The notes under the pieces: generated by a model
The model's input: the letters and a program-made list of their open reading frames with translations, nothing else
The model's database searches: none
Told to the model about the DNA's origin: nothing
Assembly (NCBI GenBank): GCA_039908535.1
Contig: JAMOAW010000019.1
Span: 1 to 33,032 of the forward strand
DNA length: 33,032 bases
DNA from: JAMOAW01 sp039908535
GTDB lineage: Bacteria; Pseudomonadota; Magnetococcia; Magnetococcales; JADFZT01
Direction: 5' to 3'
Made by a program: the position numbers and the translations under genes
Shown here: positions 8,628-18,256 of the stretch, piece by piece
How positions within the stretch are numbered: position 1 is the first letter of the stretch
Layout of the letters: the number at the start of each line of letters is the position of its first letter

Positions 8628-8703
8628 TGATTGTTATTCTTTTGAAAAATTAAAAATTTTTACAATAAATGTAACCTCTAAAATAATCGAACGTGGGGAA
8701 AAA

Positions 8704-9849
8704 ATGCTAACAAAAAATGAAATTGCCATCTGTCTTGTTCTCCTTGGAACACCTATTTTAACATCGAATGTTGCGTTTGGAGTCGAGCCTTGTCCTGGAT
8801 GTGATTTTATAGATACTCCAGTAAATCCTCCAAATGAACTTACTCCAATTGAGATTATACAGATTCAACAATTGGAGCAGCAGCAACAGCAGCAGCAGGA
8901 GACCGCTGCTGAACCCAAATCTACCACGAATGCGGCTGCATTAAATTCGGCCTCTCTTCTTCAGCAAGTTTTATATCGAAATACTAAAACAAATATTGCT
9001 AAATCGACAACAGGCAGAAACCTCCTCATGATTAGACAGCAGGTGGCAAATACCTTTTTTAAAAAACGTAAAACAAGCAAGGGAGCCTTCCTGAATACTC
9101 AGCCCAGCGGTATTGCGGCTGGTGAAGAGGTCAGCCCCATTACAACTTGGGCCAACTATAATTTTGTGAAATCAGAGGATCAAAGTGTCAATGATGACAT
9201 CAAAATGCATACTTTTTTGGTCGGAGCTGATAACAAAATAAAGGAAAATATTGCGCTTGGTATGACCGCCTCTTATCAAGGCATTCAGGAAGATTTTGTC
9301 AAGTCTGATTCTACCACCGATGTGTTGAGCCTCTCGCCTTATGCCGCTTATCAACTGAATGAAAATCTCGTTTTGGATACTGTTGTTGGTTATGCTTGGC
9401 TTAACGAAAGCCCCTCTTCGGCAGAATCTTTTGACACCAGCCGTTTTATCTTTGCCACCCATCTGACAGCTATGTCTACAACGGCCGATAAACTTACCAT
9501 GAGTGGTTATATTGGCTATATGTTCACCAAAGATAACATTGATGCCCATGTTACAGACAAGAAAATTTCAGAAAAGCAAAATGATGTAAGTTTTGCGCAA
9601 GTTAGCTTAGGTGTCGAATCTGCGTATCAGTTTACCGATGTCACAGAAGGATATTTGACCTTGAGCATTGAAGATGACTTGGTGTATGAAGGCTCCGATA
9701 CCTATGACGCGACCGGTTTTACCACTGGTATTGGAGGTCGAATGCTTCTTAATGACGTTCTCAATGCGGATTTGAATGTCAGCAATGTCTTCGCTCGTCA
9801 AGACTACAAAGAAAGCACCGTTATGCTTAATTTGCGCTATGAGTTTTAA
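8704..9849 (+). CDS. Autotransporter-type outer membrane beta-barrel protein
   Basis: The 381-residue protein starts with a hydrophobic signal segment (ICLVLLGTPILTSNVAFG). A short Cys-containing stretch (CPGCDF) follows, then a run of seven Gln encoded by a CAG/CAA tract (about residues 59-65). A basic Ser/Thr/Lys-rich region (about 95-130) comes next. The C-terminal 240 residues alternate polar and hydrophobic positions with many aromatic-ended strands and finish in LRYEF, a terminal Phe typical of BAM-recognised outer-membrane proteins. The barrel resembles the autotransporter beta-domain (TWANYNF, FLVGADNKIKENIALGMTASYQ). The passenger part is very short, so it may be a stand-alone barrel or small adhesin rather than a secreting autotransporter. 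The flanks carry family B repeats on both sides. Confidence 0.75.
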   Translation: MLTKNEIAICLVLLGTPILTSNVAFGVEPCPGCDFIDTPVNPPNELTPIEIIQIQQLEQQQQQQQETAAEPKSTTNAAALNSASLLQQVLYRNTKTNIAKSTTGRNLLMIRQQVANTFFKKRKTSKGAFLNTQPSGIAAGEEVSPITTWANYNFVKSEDQSVNDDIKMHTFLVGADNKIKENIALGMTASYQGIQEDFVKSDSTTDVLSLSPYAAYQLNENLVLDTVVGYAWLNESPSSAESFDTSRFIFATHLTAMSTTADKLTMSGYIGYMFTKDNIDAHVTDKKISEKQNDVSFAQVSLGVESAYQFTDVTEGYLTLSIEDDLVYEGSDTYDATGFTTGIGGRMLLNDVLNADLNVSNVFARQDYKESTVMLNLRYEF

Positions 9850-10014
9850 TGTATTAAAAAAAATAAAAGTCAAGACCTTGGGGGGCGGAGAACCGCCCCC
9901 CAATCCCTCCACCCTTTTCTTTGTAATACTTAAAAAAAAGAGGGGGTTTGGGGGATTCATCCCCCAAGGTTTTGTCTTTGATTTTAATTTTTTGCCCGCA
10001 GGGCATTAGGTTCT
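9848..10014 (+). repeat. Family B repeat unit 2
   Basis: A full-length unit. It begins with an AATGTATT(A)n left end, then the GGGGGGCGG-AGAA-CCGCCCCCC hairpin (perfect 9-bp stem) and a T-rich/A-rich complementary centre. The TTGGGGGAT-TC-ATCCCCCAA hairpin and the TTTTTTGCCCGCAGGGCAT end with its small GCCC/GGGC stem complete it. It starts at the stop codon of the barrel gene, so it probably also shapes that transcript's 3' end. Confidence 0.85.
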
Positions 10015-10034
10015 CCGATTGCCTTCCGTGGCGT

Positions 10035-10290
10035 CCCCCTTGCCCGATGTCACTGCTCCCCCCAACCCTGCGCCTAAAGCAAAAGTTCTGTTCGCAACAA
10101 CTCTTCTAATGGATGGGTAATAGACCTTTTGTCTCGTGGATCATTCAATTTGGCTGCCAACCACATTCACGATACCCGGTCGCTCCATCGCCTCTCGCAA
10201 CACTAAAATATCAGTCCCGAGGTTAAACGTTCATCCCCTTTCAATCCGAACAGATCCATTGAAGGTTGGTGTTGGAAGAATTGTCTTTTC
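10035..10290 (-). pseudogene. Decayed N-terminal fragment of an IS1380-type transposase
   Basis: Reading the minus strand in shifting frames gives FNGSVRIERG, then GDERLTS, LVLREAMERPGIV, and LNDPRDKRSITHPLEELLRT followed by ELLL-stop-AQGW. These match in order the N-terminal pattern I recall for IS1380-family transposases (target DERLTS, LLREA, DPRD, THPLEELLR, AQGW). At least two frameshifts and several stops separate the pieces, so it is dead. No terminal inverted repeats or C-terminal part remain. It is sandwiched between two family B repeats. Confidence 0.6.
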
Positions 10291-10373
10291 ACCCATGGCT
10301 CCTTCCCATCCTGTTGTAGTTTTATCGATAATGATCAAATTTTACAACATATTGAGCGGAATGGCTACATTTG

Positions 10374-10534
10374 AATGTATCGGAAAAATAAAAATCAAGA
10401 CCTTGGGGGGGCGGAGAACCGCCCCCCAATGCCCCCCACCCTTTTTTTTTAATTCTTAAAAAAAAGAGGGGGTCTGGGGGATTCATCCCCCAGGGTTTTG
10501 CTTTTAATTTTTTGCCCGCAGGGCATGATGTTCT
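10374..10534 (+). repeat. Family B repeat unit 3
   Basis: A full-length unit, direct with respect to unit 2. Landmarks in order are AATGTATCGG, GGGGGGCGG-AGAA-CCGCCCCCC, CCACCC(T)n opposite (A)nGAGGGGG, CTGGGGGAT-TC-ATCCCCCAG and GCCCGCAGGGCATGATGTTCT. Together with unit 2 and the transposase relic it fills most of the 928-bp gap 9850-10777. The stretch 10535-10700 shows nothing recognisable. Confidence 0.88.
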
Positions 10535-10708
10535 CGAATGATTTATGAATAAGTCGGGTTGATACGTCATTTTATCTTGAATTTGTTTTTGGAATTTTTG
10601 GCCCCTCACCTTTACTCCCATTATTTTCCGGTGCCCCAACGATTTGTGGCAGAGAGATGACCGACATCCATATTCCCCGACATGGGTGGTTGTAAGCGGA
10701 AAAAGTGA

Positions 10709-10737
10709 TTGACAATTTTTTTCGTTGCAGGCATTTT
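10709..10737 (+). promoter_or_regulatory. Sigma70-like promoter candidate for the first sensor kinase
   Basis: A perfect TTGACA at 10709-10714 is followed after 17 nt by CATTTT (10732-10737, weak). It lies about 40 nt upstream of the kinase start. The same TTGACAATT-start and TTTT-rich -10 appear before the lipoprotein gene at 26292. Confidence 0.4.
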
Positions 10738-10777
10738 AACTTTATTTTGATGTAATTTTGAGAGTGGATGAGGTGAT

Positions 10778-13510
10778 ATGATGCTTTTTTCCTTGCCAGA
10801 GAGTCTGTCTGCACAAAGTTTTTTAGAAGATAGTTTTTTTAATGGCCAGATGGATTATATCTATTTTATTTATGGTTTTAGTTTTATTCTTATGGGAATG
10901 ATTACCATTTCCTTGCCCAGAGAAAAAGATTCCCACTCCTGGCGGCTTTTGGGGGGATTTGGTTTACTGCACGGGATCGGGGAGTGGCTGGAATTACTCG
11001 AAATGGTCTCTGGGGATTCACAGTTTTTTTACACCATTCGTCTGACGATGCATACGGTCTCTTTTCTCTTTTTAGTGGAATTTGCCTTGCATGGGCTTGC
11101 CATTTACAGGCATCGCCCCTATCGCCCCGGATGGTCCCTATTGGCATTGGCTTTTGTGGGGGCAGGGGTCTGGCTGTTTGATGACCTCCCTTTTTCCATT
11201 TTGAGTCGGTATGGTTTGTCTTTCCCTGCCTGTATGGTGGGTGCTTGGTTGATATGGCGCGGGGCTTCTGCCACTAAAGGTCATCACTGGCTACGATTGT
11301 GTGCTGTGGCCTTGTTAGGGTATGGAATTGCCAGTGGATTGGTGGTCCCTCCTGCGAAGATATGGCCAGCTAGCTTGCTGAATACAGAATTGTTTTTATC
11401 TTGGACAGGTATGCCCATCCAGTTGGTTAAGGCTATGATGGCGATGTTTATGGCGGTGGCTCTTTGGGGGGTCTCTGCGGTTCAAGCCGATGCACTACCT
11501 TTATTTAAAAAAAATAAAATCTATGGTTACGTCTTCTTAGCCACTTTTTTATTTTTGCTGGGGGGAGGTTGGGCTCTTACGGAAACGTTAGGTAAACACG
11601 CCAGTATCGACCATTTGCACGAGATGACAAATCATCTGGATTCTTTGGTTAACCACATAGGCCGGGAAGTCAATGCGGTGGATGGTGGGGTCATCGCCTT
11701 ATCGGGAATTATCCACAACTTGATGGAAGAACAGCATAGCTTCCAAAAAAATTGGCAGGAGATCGCCAATATGGCGGTAGATCAACTGGCCGCTACTGTA
11801 AATGGGGTGGCCTATTTGATGGATAGCAACGGGGTGGTGCTGGTCTCATCCAATCGTGACACTCCCACCAGCTTTGTTGGGAAAAATTTTCAATTTCGTC
11901 CCTATTTTCAGCAAGCCATGGCTGGAAAAAATGGTCACTATTTTGCGTTTGGCAGTGTCTCCAAAATACCTGGTTATTATGCCAGTGCCCCCATATTTTC
12001 CGAGGATCATCAGCGGGTTACTGGGGTAGCGGTGATTAAAAATTCTTTGATTTCAGAAAAATTGGGATTCAAACAATACGGTGAGACTTTTTTGATTAAC
12101 CCGGACGGGGTTGCTTTGTTGTCAAGTTGGAAGGGGTTTACCCCCAAACCGTTATGGCCACTATCCAAAGAAACCTTGGACACTTTGGAGAAAAGCGAGC
12201 AATTTGGTCCATTGTCTGGGGATCCCTTGTTTCAAAAAGAACTGACCCATGGTACGAATTTTTTTCTATCTTCTCAGCAATACATGGTCGGACGCAAGAC
12301 GATCAATATGGAAGGTTGGTCATTATTGCTGCTTTCGCATTATATAACTTATAATATTCACAGATTTTTTTGTATTTTTATAACTTTGTTGATCAGCACA
12401 TTGATGCTCGTCACCCATGTGATGTTGCATCGAGAGACCATCGTATTATTTAAAGCCAAGAGAATGGCTGAGATCGTCAACCAGACCAAGTCCCATTTTA
12501 TTGCCAACGTAGGGCACGAAATTCGTACCCCCATGAATGTCATTATTGGCTTTAGTTATTTAGTTTCGCAAACCCAGTTAAACTCACAGCAACAAAACTA
12601 TGTACAAAAAATTCAGTCTGCTGCGGATGTTTTGATGCGGTTGATCAACGATATTCTGGACTTTTCCAAAATGGAGTCTGGGAAAATTCAATTGGAACGT
12701 CAAGAGTTTGCTTTGGATAAGATTTTTGAAAATGTTGCATCCATCACCCAGATTAACAGTGCCAAAAAGGGAATCACCTTTACCATGGATCGTTGTGCGT
12801 CGATTCCTCCCTATTTGTTGGGTGATGCGCGGCGACTGGAGCATGTTTTGACCAATTTGCTCTCCAATGCGGTTAAATTTACCCAACGGGGTCACATTTC
12901 TCTTAAGACCACATTGGCGGAAGAGTCGGACGCGGAGGTTACTTTACGCTTTGCCATTCAAGACACGGGCATCGGCATCACATCAGAAGTGGTGGATCAA
13001 TTGTTTCAGGCCTTTCATCAGGGCGATGGTTCAACGACACGCTCCTATAGTGGAACGGGATTGGGGTTGGCCATAAGCAAACAGTTGGTTCATGCCATGG
13101 GCGGTGAGATATCTGTGAGCAGTGAAGTTGGGGTGGGGAGTTGTTTCACCTTTACCGCTCGTTTTGGTAAGTCATCACTTGTCCGACCTGAGGTGACGAT
13201 AACCATGGAGCAGCCTTCTCCTGAGGAACCCGCACTCCTCCCCCCGTCTCATGTTGAAGAAGAGGAAATCACTCTTTTTCCTGCCCAACTGGTTCCTTTG
13301 TTTAAAAAGGCTATAAAACAGCTTCAGGAATTTGACTCGGAGGTTGAAAGGGTTGTCGAGGAGATTGTTCCTCTGGTACATGGTAGAGGTCGACAACAAA
13401 AGTTGGAGTCCATCAAAGATGCCTTGGCCAAGTACGATTTTGAAGGCTGTCTCGCCAATTTTTGTGAGTGGGCGAAAGAAGAGGGCTTAGAAGTGGAATG
13501 TTCCAAATGA
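10778..13510 (+). CDS. Membrane Cache-domain sensor histidine kinase
   Basis: The 910-residue protein has a multi-helix N-terminal membrane domain (about residues 20-260). A periplasmic Cache-like region follows (about 275-515; VAYLMDSNGVVLVSSN, GYYASAPIF, YGETFLINPDGVALLSS), then a further membrane helix near 520-548. The HisKA domain has H580 in GHEIRTPMN. The HATPase domain has N693/N697 in LTNLLSNAVKF, DTGIG at 729-733 and GTGLG at 759-763. It has no REC or Hpt domain; instead a linker leads to a helical tail (about 843-908) that is also present at the end of the next kinase. ATGs at 10778 and 10781 are both possible; GAGG spacing slightly favours 10781. The absence of REC makes it an orthodox kinase that needs a separate regulator. 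The neighbouring hybrid kinase is a plausible partner (inference). Confidence 0.92.
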   Translation: MMLFSLPESLSAQSFLEDSFFNGQMDYIYFIYGFSFILMGMITISLPREKDSHSWRLLGGFGLLHGIGEWLELLEMVSGDSQFFYTIRLTMHTVSFLFLVEFALHGLAIYRHRPYRPGWSLLALAFVGAGVWLFDDLPFSILSRYGLSFPACMVGAWLIWRGASATKGHHWLRLCAVALLGYGIASGLVVPPAKIWPASLLNTELFLSWTGMPIQLVKAMMAMFMAVALWGVSAVQADALPLFKKNKIYGYVFLATFLFLLGGGWALTETLGKHASIDHLHEMTNHLDSLVNHIGREVNAVDGGVIALSGIIHNLMEEQHSFQKNWQEIANMAVDQLAATVNGVAYLMDSNGVVLVSSNRDTPTSFVGKNFQFRPYFQQAMAGKNGHYFAFGSVSKIPGYYASAPIFSEDHQRVTGVAVIKNSLISEKLGFKQYGETFLINPDGVALLSSWKGFTPKPLWPLSKETLDTLEKSEQFGPLSGDPLFQKELTHGTNFFLSSQQYMVGRKTINMEGWSLLLLSHYITYNIHRFFCIFITLLISTLMLVTHVMLHRETIVLFKAKRMAEIVNQTKSHFIANVGHEIRTPMNVIIGFSYLVSQTQLNSQQQNYVQKIQSAADVLMRLINDILDFSKMESGKIQLERQEFALDKIFENVASITQINSAKKGITFTMDRCASIPPYLLGDARRLEHVLTNLLSNAVKFTQRGHISLKTTLAEESDAEVTLRFAIQDTGIGITSEVVDQLFQAFHQGDGSTTRSYSGTGLGLAISKQLVHAMGGEISVSSEVGVGSCFTFTARFGKSSLVRPEVTITMEQPSPEEPALLPPSHVEEEEITLFPAQLVPLFKKAIKQLQEFDSEVERVVEEIVPLVHGRGRQQKLESIKDALAKYDFEGCLANFCEWAKEEGLEVECSK

Positions 13511-13717
13511 TGGGTATCTCTATCGGAAACCTTATCTGTCAAAAATTTTGTTCAATTTCATGCGTTTTTTGAGATTTAGTATTGGATTTTGCTGGACACC
13601 GAGGTAGAATTTCGAGAAAATAAGAAATAAAATTGAGCTTTTGTTGCTCCAAATGGCCCAAATTTTTCTGAAGCGGACAAGAGACATTGGAACAGCATCC
13701 GATAGATGTGCTCTTTG
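13511..13717. other. Intergenic, nothing recognised
   Basis: This is the gene-free part of the 474-bp gap between the two kinases before the repeat. No frame of convincing length, no family motif and no clear promoter were seen. Confidence 0.5.
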
Positions 13718-13880
13718 AGAACATGATGCCCTGCAGGCAAAAAGTCAAAGACAAAACCTTGGGGGATGAATCCCCCAAACCCCTTCTTTTTTTTTAAAAA
13801 TTAAAAAAGAAGGGTGGGGGGGATTGGGGGGCGGTTCTCCGCCCCCCAAGGTCTTGATTTTTATTTTTCCGATACATTAA
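13718..13880 (-). repeat. Family B repeat unit 4, inverted
   Basis: A full-length unit in reverse orientation: AGAACATGATGCCCTGCAGGC at the left, TTGGGGGATGAATCCCCCAA, complementary T-run and A-run, GGGTGGGGGG, then GGGGGGCGG-TTCT-CCGCCCCCC and AAGGTCTTGATTTTTATTTTTCCGATACATT. It lies between the two sensor kinase genes. Confidence 0.88.
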
Positions 13881-13984
13881 ATTGAAACAGGCATTGAATC
13901 AGGTGAATTTTAGATACTGATGGAGTAGAGCGTTAAGACCACGGCCAATTCAATTTTTATCAGGATGAAACAGGATTGTAAATC

Positions 13985-16900
13985 ATGGAATCGAGATATT
14001 TCACCCGCTGGCTTTGGTTGACTGTGCTGCTGCTGAACTTCCTGGTGGTGGGCTTGGTGATGTTCACTCTGCAGTCTAGCTGGCGTGCATACGTTACAAG
14101 TGCAGAAATTTCCACGCAAAATTTGGCTTTTACATTGGAACGAAATATATCAGATATTTTTGCCAGTGTGAGCTTTTCTCTATCGTTGATGGTTGACAAA
14201 TATACCGAACGTTCTCCTGATAAGATGATTCCATTGGATGCATGGGATGCCATTTTAAAACACTTAAAGATTCCCTTGCCTGTTCTTATCAGTATGGGGG
14301 CAACGGAAGCCAATGGCAAAATCATCTGGGGAAAAGTGGGGGATAAACTTGTACAGGAAAATCTTTTCAATGATGACTCTTTTACCGAGCATCGAGATAA
14401 GTCAGATGCCGGTTTGGTTATGTCGCCGCTATTTGCTCCCACCACTCAGGAATGGTTTTTAATACTTTCTCGCCGTCTCAACGATTCCGTTGGTAACTTC
14501 TCTGGAATTGTCACTGCAACCATCTCTTTGCAATTTTTGTATGAACGTTTCGCCAATTTAAAGCTGGGAAATAAAGGATCCATTGGTTTTCGGGATAAAG
14601 AGTTACACCTCTTTTTACGCTACCCTAAATTGGCAGGAAACGGTCAAATTGGCTCGAAACGCATCGCTGACGAGTTCAAGGCTGCGTTAATAAATGATGT
14701 CACTCAGGGGAGTTATCATGCGGGAGCCACCAGTATCGATGGTGTGCGGCGTTATCATAGCTATCGGCAAAACAAAGACTATTTATTTTACATCAATGTC
14801 GGTCTCTCCGAAGAGGAACATTTTAAGGCGTGGCGCGAACAAATGTTCTGGATGGTTGCCATCACCTCTTTATTTTTGCTGGCAACGTTTTTGATGGCTG
14901 CTTGGTTAGTGCGTGTTTGGAATTCAAATCAGCGCACCATTATGCAGCAGACAGAAGCGGAATTTGCTTTGCGGCATGTTGTTGAGTTGAAACAAGCAAA
15001 CGAAAAATTGCAAAACGAAATTGTTGAACGTAAAGCGGCTGATTTTGCCTTACGCAAGGAGCGGGATTTTATTCGTGATCTGATCAATTCTCTACCAGGT
15101 ATCTTTTATTTTATCGACCAGAAAGGGCGGTTCCAGTTATGGAACAAAAAGGTCGAGGAAATTTCTGGATTTACCTCAGAAGAGCTGTCCGTTGCTTCCC
15201 CAACCGATTTCTTCCGTGGGCAAGAGTGCGACACCATCGCAGAACTGGTACAGGAAATTTTTACTCAAGGGGGTGGCACCGCCGAAGCCAGTGTTGTTGC
15301 CAAAAATGGCACAACGACTCCTTACTATTTTGTTGGCCACCGTATCGAAGTCGACCGTGCGCCCTATCTGATTGGCATGGGATTGGATATTTCTGAGCAC
15401 AAAAGGGTGGAGTTGGCTCTGCGGGAGGCCAAGCAGCAGGCTGAAACAACAACCATCGCACTACAGGAGCGAGAAGAGCATCTTCGGTCGATTTTTTATA
15501 CAGCCATGGATGCCATCATTTCCATTGATGCGACTGGCTCTATCCTTGAATTCAATAAAGCGGCTGAACAGCTTTTCGGTTTCCGAAGAGAGGATATTAT
15601 TGGCCGAGACATCTGTGAAACCATTATTCCACCTGAGCTGCGGGAATCGCATCGGCAAGGAATGGCTCATTACCTTGTTACCAGAGAACAACAACGAGTG
15701 ATCAACCAGCGCGTCGAATTGGAGGCTGTTGATATTAAGGGAGTGCGTATTCCGATAGAAATTGCCGTCACGGTGATTCCCACTGCCAGATCCACATCTT
15801 TCACCGCTTTTGTGCGCGATATTTCAGAACGCAAAAAAGCGGTGAACACCATCCGAGAGGCAAAGGAAGCGGCTGAACAGGCGGTCAAAGCCAAAAGCGA
15901 GTTTCTCGCCAACATGAGTCACGAAATCCGTACTCCGATGAACGCCATCATCGGGTTGAGTCATCTCTGCCTGCAAACGCCACTCACGGTTAGACAAGAG
16001 GATTACATACGTAAAGTTCACAATTCAGCCACTTACCTGCTCCGTATCATCAACGACATTTTGGATTATTCCAAGATGGAGGCGGGTCGGATCGAGATGG
16101 AAGCCATCGACTTTACTTTGGAAGAGGTTTTTGGAAACATCTCTTCCATGACCTCCTTGAAGGCTCAAGAGAAACATTTAGCATATACTATAGAGACCGT
16201 TGCAGGGATTCCACCGGGTCTGGTGGGAGATCCGCTGCGATTGGGGCAGGTTTTGATTAACCTTGTCAATAATGCTATCAAATTTACGGACAAAGGTGAA
16301 GTTGCGGTCATCACTGAGATTTTGGAGAGTGATGAGGATTTTGTACGTCTGCAGTTTACTGTACGGGATACGGGCCTGGGTATGACTCCAGAGCAGTCAG
16401 CCGGTTTGTTCCAGGCTTTTACCCAGGCGGATTCATCTGTTACTCGGAAATATGGCGGGACGGGGTTGGGGTTGACGATCTCCAAACGGTTGATCGAAAT
16501 GATGGGTGGGACCATCCGGTTGGAAAGCAAACCGGGGCAGGGAACTCGCTTCATCTTTGACGTGCGTCTGGGTATTTCCAAACGGGAGACGCTGAAAATC
16601 ATGCTGCCTGCCCCCCATTTGCGTGGTTTGAAAGTGCTGGCTGTCGGCAAGATGGATTATATCCTGAGCGTGATTGCGGATTATCTTGTTTCTTTTGCTT
16701 TTCATGTGACCAAGGCGCGAGGCTCCTGGGAGGCCATGGTTATCCTTCAAAAAGCAGATAGGTTTGGAGAACCTTTCGACCTTGTGGTGACGGATTTCAT
16801 GATGCCGGAAATGGATGGTATTACCGGTATGGCGAATGTACGCAAAGATTTTACCTTAAACAGATTTCCTCTGGTGATTATGATTGCCGCACACGACGAG

Positions 16901-18154
16901 AAAGCGGTCGTTGAATTAGCCCGTGAAGAAACATTTATTGATAGTTTTTTGATCAAACCAATCACTCAGAACATATTGTTCAACGCCATCACAGATATGT
17001 TTGGTCGTGGTCAGAGTGATGACAAGAGAGACGAAGCTGTTGGCAACCCTCCTCAGGATTACCATGCAGTGCTGTCGGGGGCCAAAATTTTGCTGGTCGA
17101 GGACAATGAGATCAACCAGCAGGTGGCTCGTGAACTATTGGAACAAGTTAACATTACCGTTTTATTGGCCGAGAATGGCCGGGATGCGGTAGCAATGGTT
17201 TGTAGAGAATCATTGGATGGGGTGTTGATGGATCTGCAAATGCCGATCATGGACGGTTTGACCGCCACACGGGAGATTCGCAAAGATTCTCGTTTTTCCG
17301 AACTTCCTATTCTGGCCATGACGGCCAACGCTATGTCTGGTGATCGAGAAATGTGTCTTGATGCGGGTATGCAGGACCACATTGCCAAACCGTTAGATCC
17401 AGAAAAAATGTTTTCCACGATTGCACGGTGGATCAAACCTTCTTCGCCCCTGCCTCCCGTGGCGACTGATTTGGATCCAAGAAAAAATAGGGAGGGGGTT
17501 AAACCTGTCAATCTCACGGAACTTCCTCTCATTCCAGGAATAGATACGCAGACCGGGCTGAAGCGTATGGGAGGCAATCTTGCGGGATACTTGGCACTGC
17601 TTGCCAAGTTTTGTGTTAATCAAGGAGGGGCGGGAGAGGCCATTCGCACCGCTTTAAAGAAGCAGGAAAGGTCGAGAGCAGAACGGTTGGCCCATACGCT
17701 TAAAGGGGTAGCCGCTACTGTTGGAGCCGAGGAACTCCAGGAAAAGGCTTGGGCACTGGAGTTTTCTATCAAATCCGTTGCTTCTGAATCAGCGACAGAG
17801 GAGGCCCTTGATAAGGCTTCGGTAATTCTTGACAAGATCTGCGCGGACATCGATGCGTTGTTGCCCAAACCCAACAGCGAGAAACTTCCAACCCCATCCC
17901 AAACTGAAGAGACGGATGAGATCATCGTGCAACGCAATACGCTTTTTTGCAATCTTGCCCAACAATTGGAATGTTTTGATACTGAATCTGAAAATACCCT
18001 TGGCTCTTTGAAAAGTCTGCCGATGTCCAGGGAAATGTCCGTCATGGTCGAAAATATTTCAGAAAAAATAGCCAAATATGATTTTATTGGCGCAGCAGAG
18101 GAATTGAAACAGGGCTTCCAACAATTTGATATTCAAATTGAAAACCAAGTTTGA
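13985..18154 (+). CDS. Hybrid sensor histidine kinase: Cache-PAS-PAS-HisKA-HATPase-REC-REC-Hpt
   Basis: At 1389 residues this is a full phosphorelay in one chain. It has an N-terminal membrane helix (about 9-32), a periplasmic Cache-like sensor (about 35-295) and a second helix (about 300-322). A coiled linker, PAS at about 365-475 (FYFIDQKGRFQLWNKKVEEISG) and PAS at about 500-615 follow. HisKA carries H646 in SHEIRTPMN. HATPase has N762 in LVNNAIKF, DTGLG at 795-799 and GTGLG at 825-829. REC1 (about 877-1010) has D937 in TDFMMPEMDG but lacks the usual acidic pair near its start. REC2 (about 1034-1150) is canonical with E1039/D1040, D1083 and K1135. Hpt has H1237 in HTLKGVAATVGA. Residues about 1319-1387 form a helical tail shared with the preceding kinase. 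AGGA 9 nt upstream supports the start. The ligand and output are not visible. Confidence 0.95.
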   Translation: MESRYFTRWLWLTVLLLNFLVVGLVMFTLQSSWRAYVTSAEISTQNLAFTLERNISDIFASVSFSLSLMVDKYTERSPDKMIPLDAWDAILKHLKIPLPVLISMGATEANGKIIWGKVGDKLVQENLFNDDSFTEHRDKSDAGLVMSPLFAPTTQEWFLILSRRLNDSVGNFSGIVTATISLQFLYERFANLKLGNKGSIGFRDKELHLFLRYPKLAGNGQIGSKRIADEFKAALINDVTQGSYHAGATSIDGVRRYHSYRQNKDYLFYINVGLSEEEHFKAWREQMFWMVAITSLFLLATFLMAAWLVRVWNSNQRTIMQQTEAEFALRHVVELKQANEKLQNEIVERKAADFALRKERDFIRDLINSLPGIFYFIDQKGRFQLWNKKVEEISGFTSEELSVASPTDFFRGQECDTIAELVQEIFTQGGGTAEASVVAKNGTTTPYYFVGHRIEVDRAPYLIGMGLDISEHKRVELALREAKQQAETTTIALQEREEHLRSIFYTAMDAIISIDATGSILEFNKAAEQLFGFRREDIIGRDICETIIPPELRESHRQGMAHYLVTREQQRVINQRVELEAVDIKGVRIPIEIAVTVIPTARSTSFTAFVRDISERKKAVNTIREAKEAAEQAVKAKSEFLANMSHEIRTPMNAIIGLSHLCLQTPLTVRQEDYIRKVHNSATYLLRIINDILDYSKMEAGRIEMEAIDFTLEEVFGNISSMTSLKAQEKHLAYTIETVAGIPPGLVGDPLRLGQVLINLVNNAIKFTDKGEVAVITEILESDEDFVRLQFTVRDTGLGMTPEQSAGLFQAFTQADSSVTRKYGGTGLGLTISKRLIEMMGGTIRLESKPGQGTRFIFDVRLGISKRETLKIMLPAPHLRGLKVLAVGKMDYILSVIADYLVSFAFHVTKARGSWEAMVILQKADRFGEPFDLVVTDFMMPEMDGITGMANVRKDFTLNRFPLVIMIAAHDEKAVVELAREETFIDSFLIKPITQNILFNAITDMFGRGQSDDKRDEAVGNPPQDYHAVLSGAKILLVEDNEINQQVARELLEQVNITVLLAENGRDAVAMVCRESLDGVLMDLQMPIMDGLTATREIRKDSRFSELPILAMTANAMSGDREMCLDAGMQDHIAKPLDPEKMFSTIARWIKPSSPLPPVATDLDPRKNREGVKPVNLTELPLIPGIDTQTGLKRMGGNLAGYLALLAKFCVNQGGAGEAIRTALKKQERSRAERLAHTLKGVAATVGAEELQEKAWALEFSIKSVASESATEEALDKASVILDKICADIDALLPKPNSEKLPTPSQTEETDEIIVQRNTLFCNLAQQLECFDTESENTLGSLKSLPMSREMSVMVENISEKIAKYDFIGAAEELKQGFQQFDIQIENQV

Positions 18155-18256
18155 TGCATTTATGTTGTTTGACTATTTACTCTGTCTCTGTCTGGAAGAT
18201 CCGTCGCAGAGGTTGAATTTTATTTAACAATTATGCGCCATAAAACAGGAAACCCT

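Noticed and set aside
9607..10009. Frames reading through family B repeats (MNPPNPLFFL, PPPKVLIFIF-type peptides)
   Set aside because: The same peptide recurs at each repeat copy because the repeat is open by chance; there is no start context.
10136..10459. 107-codon plus-strand frame in the gap before the first kinase
   Set aside because: It runs antisense through the transposase relic and into a repeat hairpin; composition and ending are those of the repeat, not a protein.
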